From: Allium sativum
Taxonomy: Eukaryota > Streptophyta > Magnoliopsida > Asparagales > Amaryllidaceae
Reading direction: 5' to 3'
DNA length: 64,000 bases
Assembly (NCBI GenBank): GCA_030737875.1
Contig: CM060909.1
Coordinates: forward strand, 34,771,159 to 34,835,158
Position 1 is the stretch's first letter; each line of letters opens with the position of its first letter. Under the pieces are notes generated by a model, which saw nothing but the letters and a program-made list of their open reading frames with translations, made no database searches and was not told where the DNA came from. This document shows positions 62,159-64,000 of the stretch, in pieces. A program made the position numbers and the translations under genes.

Positions 62159-63040
62159 TATAATATTATTAAATTTCCAAATTACTTGCTTATCGGTCTG
62201 AACTACAAATCAAACCCAACAACTGTCACTCCTAGCTAAATACCCCATTCCAAAAACAATGGGATATGTTTCATAAGCCAATTCTATCATTTTGATCAGT
62301 TTTCATCAAAATTAAAATATAAATCAATATATATTGAATTTAAACATACATTTTAATTTACCGGGGCCATATACCGACTCCAAAAATTTCAGAAAAATAA
62401 ATCTAGCTATGTTTTGATGATACGGTCCAAACAAAACTAATTTCGTTGAATTTGGAGATCGCTTGAAAAATGGCAATTTTCCAGTCGATTAAATTCAAAC
62501 TGAAACTGACAAAACACATTTAAATTCACCACGCTCACATATTAGTTCCAAAAATTTTGAAATTTGAAATCTAGCAATAATTTGCCATTCCGGATCCAAC
62601 AAGAGTGGTTTCATCGAAAACGGAGGTCGTTTGCAGGATAGCTATTTTTAAGGGCTATATATTATATTAATATATATATAAATTCCATAGCGACTATTTT
62701 AAATTTTAAACTGGACATAACTTCCAATTTATATTATGAAATCTCAGTTTCTTACATTCGTTAGAAAGATATTTTTAAACAAATTCAAATGTTTCTTGTT
62801 TCGTCCAATTCTGATCTATTTTGAATTATGTACAATCAATTGAAATTAGAAATCGAATTTTCAAACTACCGCGCCATATCAAGTTTGTTTTATATAAATT
62901 TTCAATTTATACATTCTAACTTCGACTTAAATAAATTTTTAGCCATTATTATATAAAATAAATCATTTTAAATATTCAAAATCCATTAAAATAGCTAAAA
63001 TAAAATTTTTAAATTGGTTCAGAAATTCTGGGTTGTTACA

Positions 63041-64000
63041 ATCACTCCCACTTAAAATTTTTTCGTTCTCGAAAAGAAACGAAGCTGAAAGTTGTTTAAC
63101 TAACCAACTCAACTTTCATTATGGCTTTCATTCTACAACTTTTCAGTTTCTAAGAATTTTCTAATTTCTCAAAAATTTGGCTAACACCCTAAATTTTTGA
63201 AAAGTTTCGCCATAACCTCCTTTGTACGGGTTGATTGGTAAAACCGGAACTTGCCTCACAGAGCCCTCATCAATCCAAAAGAAAAGGAAAAAGCCAAGCG
63301 GCTAGCCAATCGGCTCATAAAATCGTCAAACCCAATCAAAATAGTAAACATGTACCTATTTGTCGGGCATACAATTTTATTCCTCTTCTTAGCTTCCATG
63401 CTATGACCTGTTCATTATATATACATGTACATGTATGCAATTCCAATAAATTTTCAATTCAATTCAATATTTGATTCGATTTGGCTAAATTTACCTATCA
63501 TTTTCTTATTGGTTTAATCACTCCAATATTTTTATTAGTTATACTAATAATCACACAACACAACCAGCAATCAATTAGTTGATTAGCTTTTCAAACATAT
63601 AACTTTAATATATACTCAAAAATCATATTTTCTGTGTCAAATCACAAATAGTAAACTGTATCTAAGTTTTGGTTCTCACACCAGTCGATTGGAGATATAT
63701 AGATATCTCAATTTCGAAACTCGAACATAATTACTGATGATGCGATCGCTATCATCAGAATCATCTACGGGCGACTAGAGTGTGATTATATATCTACCCA
63801 GCATATTTGAGACTTCAAATACACATGGATCAGACGTATAATAAAAATATCTTATACTCGATAGTCCAAAATCAATATAAAATAAAATACTCAAATACGT
63901 ATTTTAAGATATAATCTTCAAAATCTAATTTGATTTTTTTTTTAAATAACACTCTTCCAACTCATTCTAGGATACTCCTGATCCTATCTCTAACGAGTTA
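63041..64000 (-). mobile_element. Internal region of giant-LTR element C (runs off the window)
   Basis: The polypurine tract is at 63042-63053 (minus TTTTAAGTGGGAGTGAT), with TTTCTTTTCGAGAACGAAAA next to it. It then follows the interior of A over its whole length. A hairpin unit (TAGGAT at 63968 with ATCCTA at 63981) marks the primer-site side. Primer site and second LTR should lie within about 150 bases beyond base 64000. Confidence 0.85.

Larger units (their letters stand above)
58146..63040 (-). repeat. Giant LTR of element C (3' LTR, left boundary unresolved)
   Basis: It aligns in order with the LTR of A from about 10075 (GAGGCTCGCGAA, then CTACACAAAGCTATGC) to the end GGTTGTTACA at 63040. 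It is more diverged than A's two LTRs are from each other. Hairpin repeats are at 59284-59329, about 59626-59662 and 59756-59802. The 27-bp and AT arrays of A are mostly absent. A TA run at 60481-60530 is at the same site as in A. The roughly 1.1 kb expected further left is missing or unrecognisable. Confidence 0.82.

Overview
This is nuclear DNA from a flowering plant (species not identifiable from the sequence). It is AT-rich and I see no intact host gene. Almost all of it is retrotransposons inserted into one another, as in pericentromeric or other heterochromatic DNA. The lineages are plant-specific or plant-typical: a Tekay/Del-type chromovirus with a C-terminal chromodomain, a Tat-type Ty3/gypsy element with an antisense ORF, L1-type LINEs, and elements primed by initiator Met-tRNA.

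The nest, oldest to youngest: (1) a dead L1 LINE on + (49783-~55985). (2) A Tat-lineage element on - that abuts the LINE ORF at 49782/49783 and probably inserted into it. It has gag remnants, no pol, and an antisense Transposase_28-like gene (40568-49782). (3) A Tekay-type chromovirus on - inserted in the left LTR of that element; it runs off the window at base 1 and ends at 40567. Its degraded gag-pol lies at 1310-5800 and its right LTR is split into three pieces (6010-6260, 25200-25725, 38192-40567). (4) Two non-autonomous giant-LTR elements sit inside that LTR: a solo LTR on + (6261-25199, itself interrupted) and a complete element on - (25726-38186, duplicated ATACC). (5) A further complete giant-LTR element on - sits inside the solo LTR (8977-22063, duplicated GACAA). 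A second, 5'-truncated LINE (53001-54610) sits in the first LINE with a 16-bp duplication. At the right are a possible CACTA terminus (56545), unassigned DNA, and a fourth giant-LTR element running off the window (58146-64000).

The most unusual content is the giant-LTR group. LTRs are about 5.8-6.1 kb and internal regions only 0.43-1.03 kb with no protein genes. All keep a Met-tRNA primer site, a polypurine tract and a short scar of the pol 3' end like that of the Tekay element, so they probably depend on such an element for proteins. Their LTRs and internal regions hold several repeated, potentially folded modules whose stems change on both sides together. One module of about 104 bp occurs as a pair in the LTR of both the Tekay element and one giant-LTR element. 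These modules are the best candidates for something undescribed. All similarity, repeat and folding statements come from reading by eye; no search or folding program was run.
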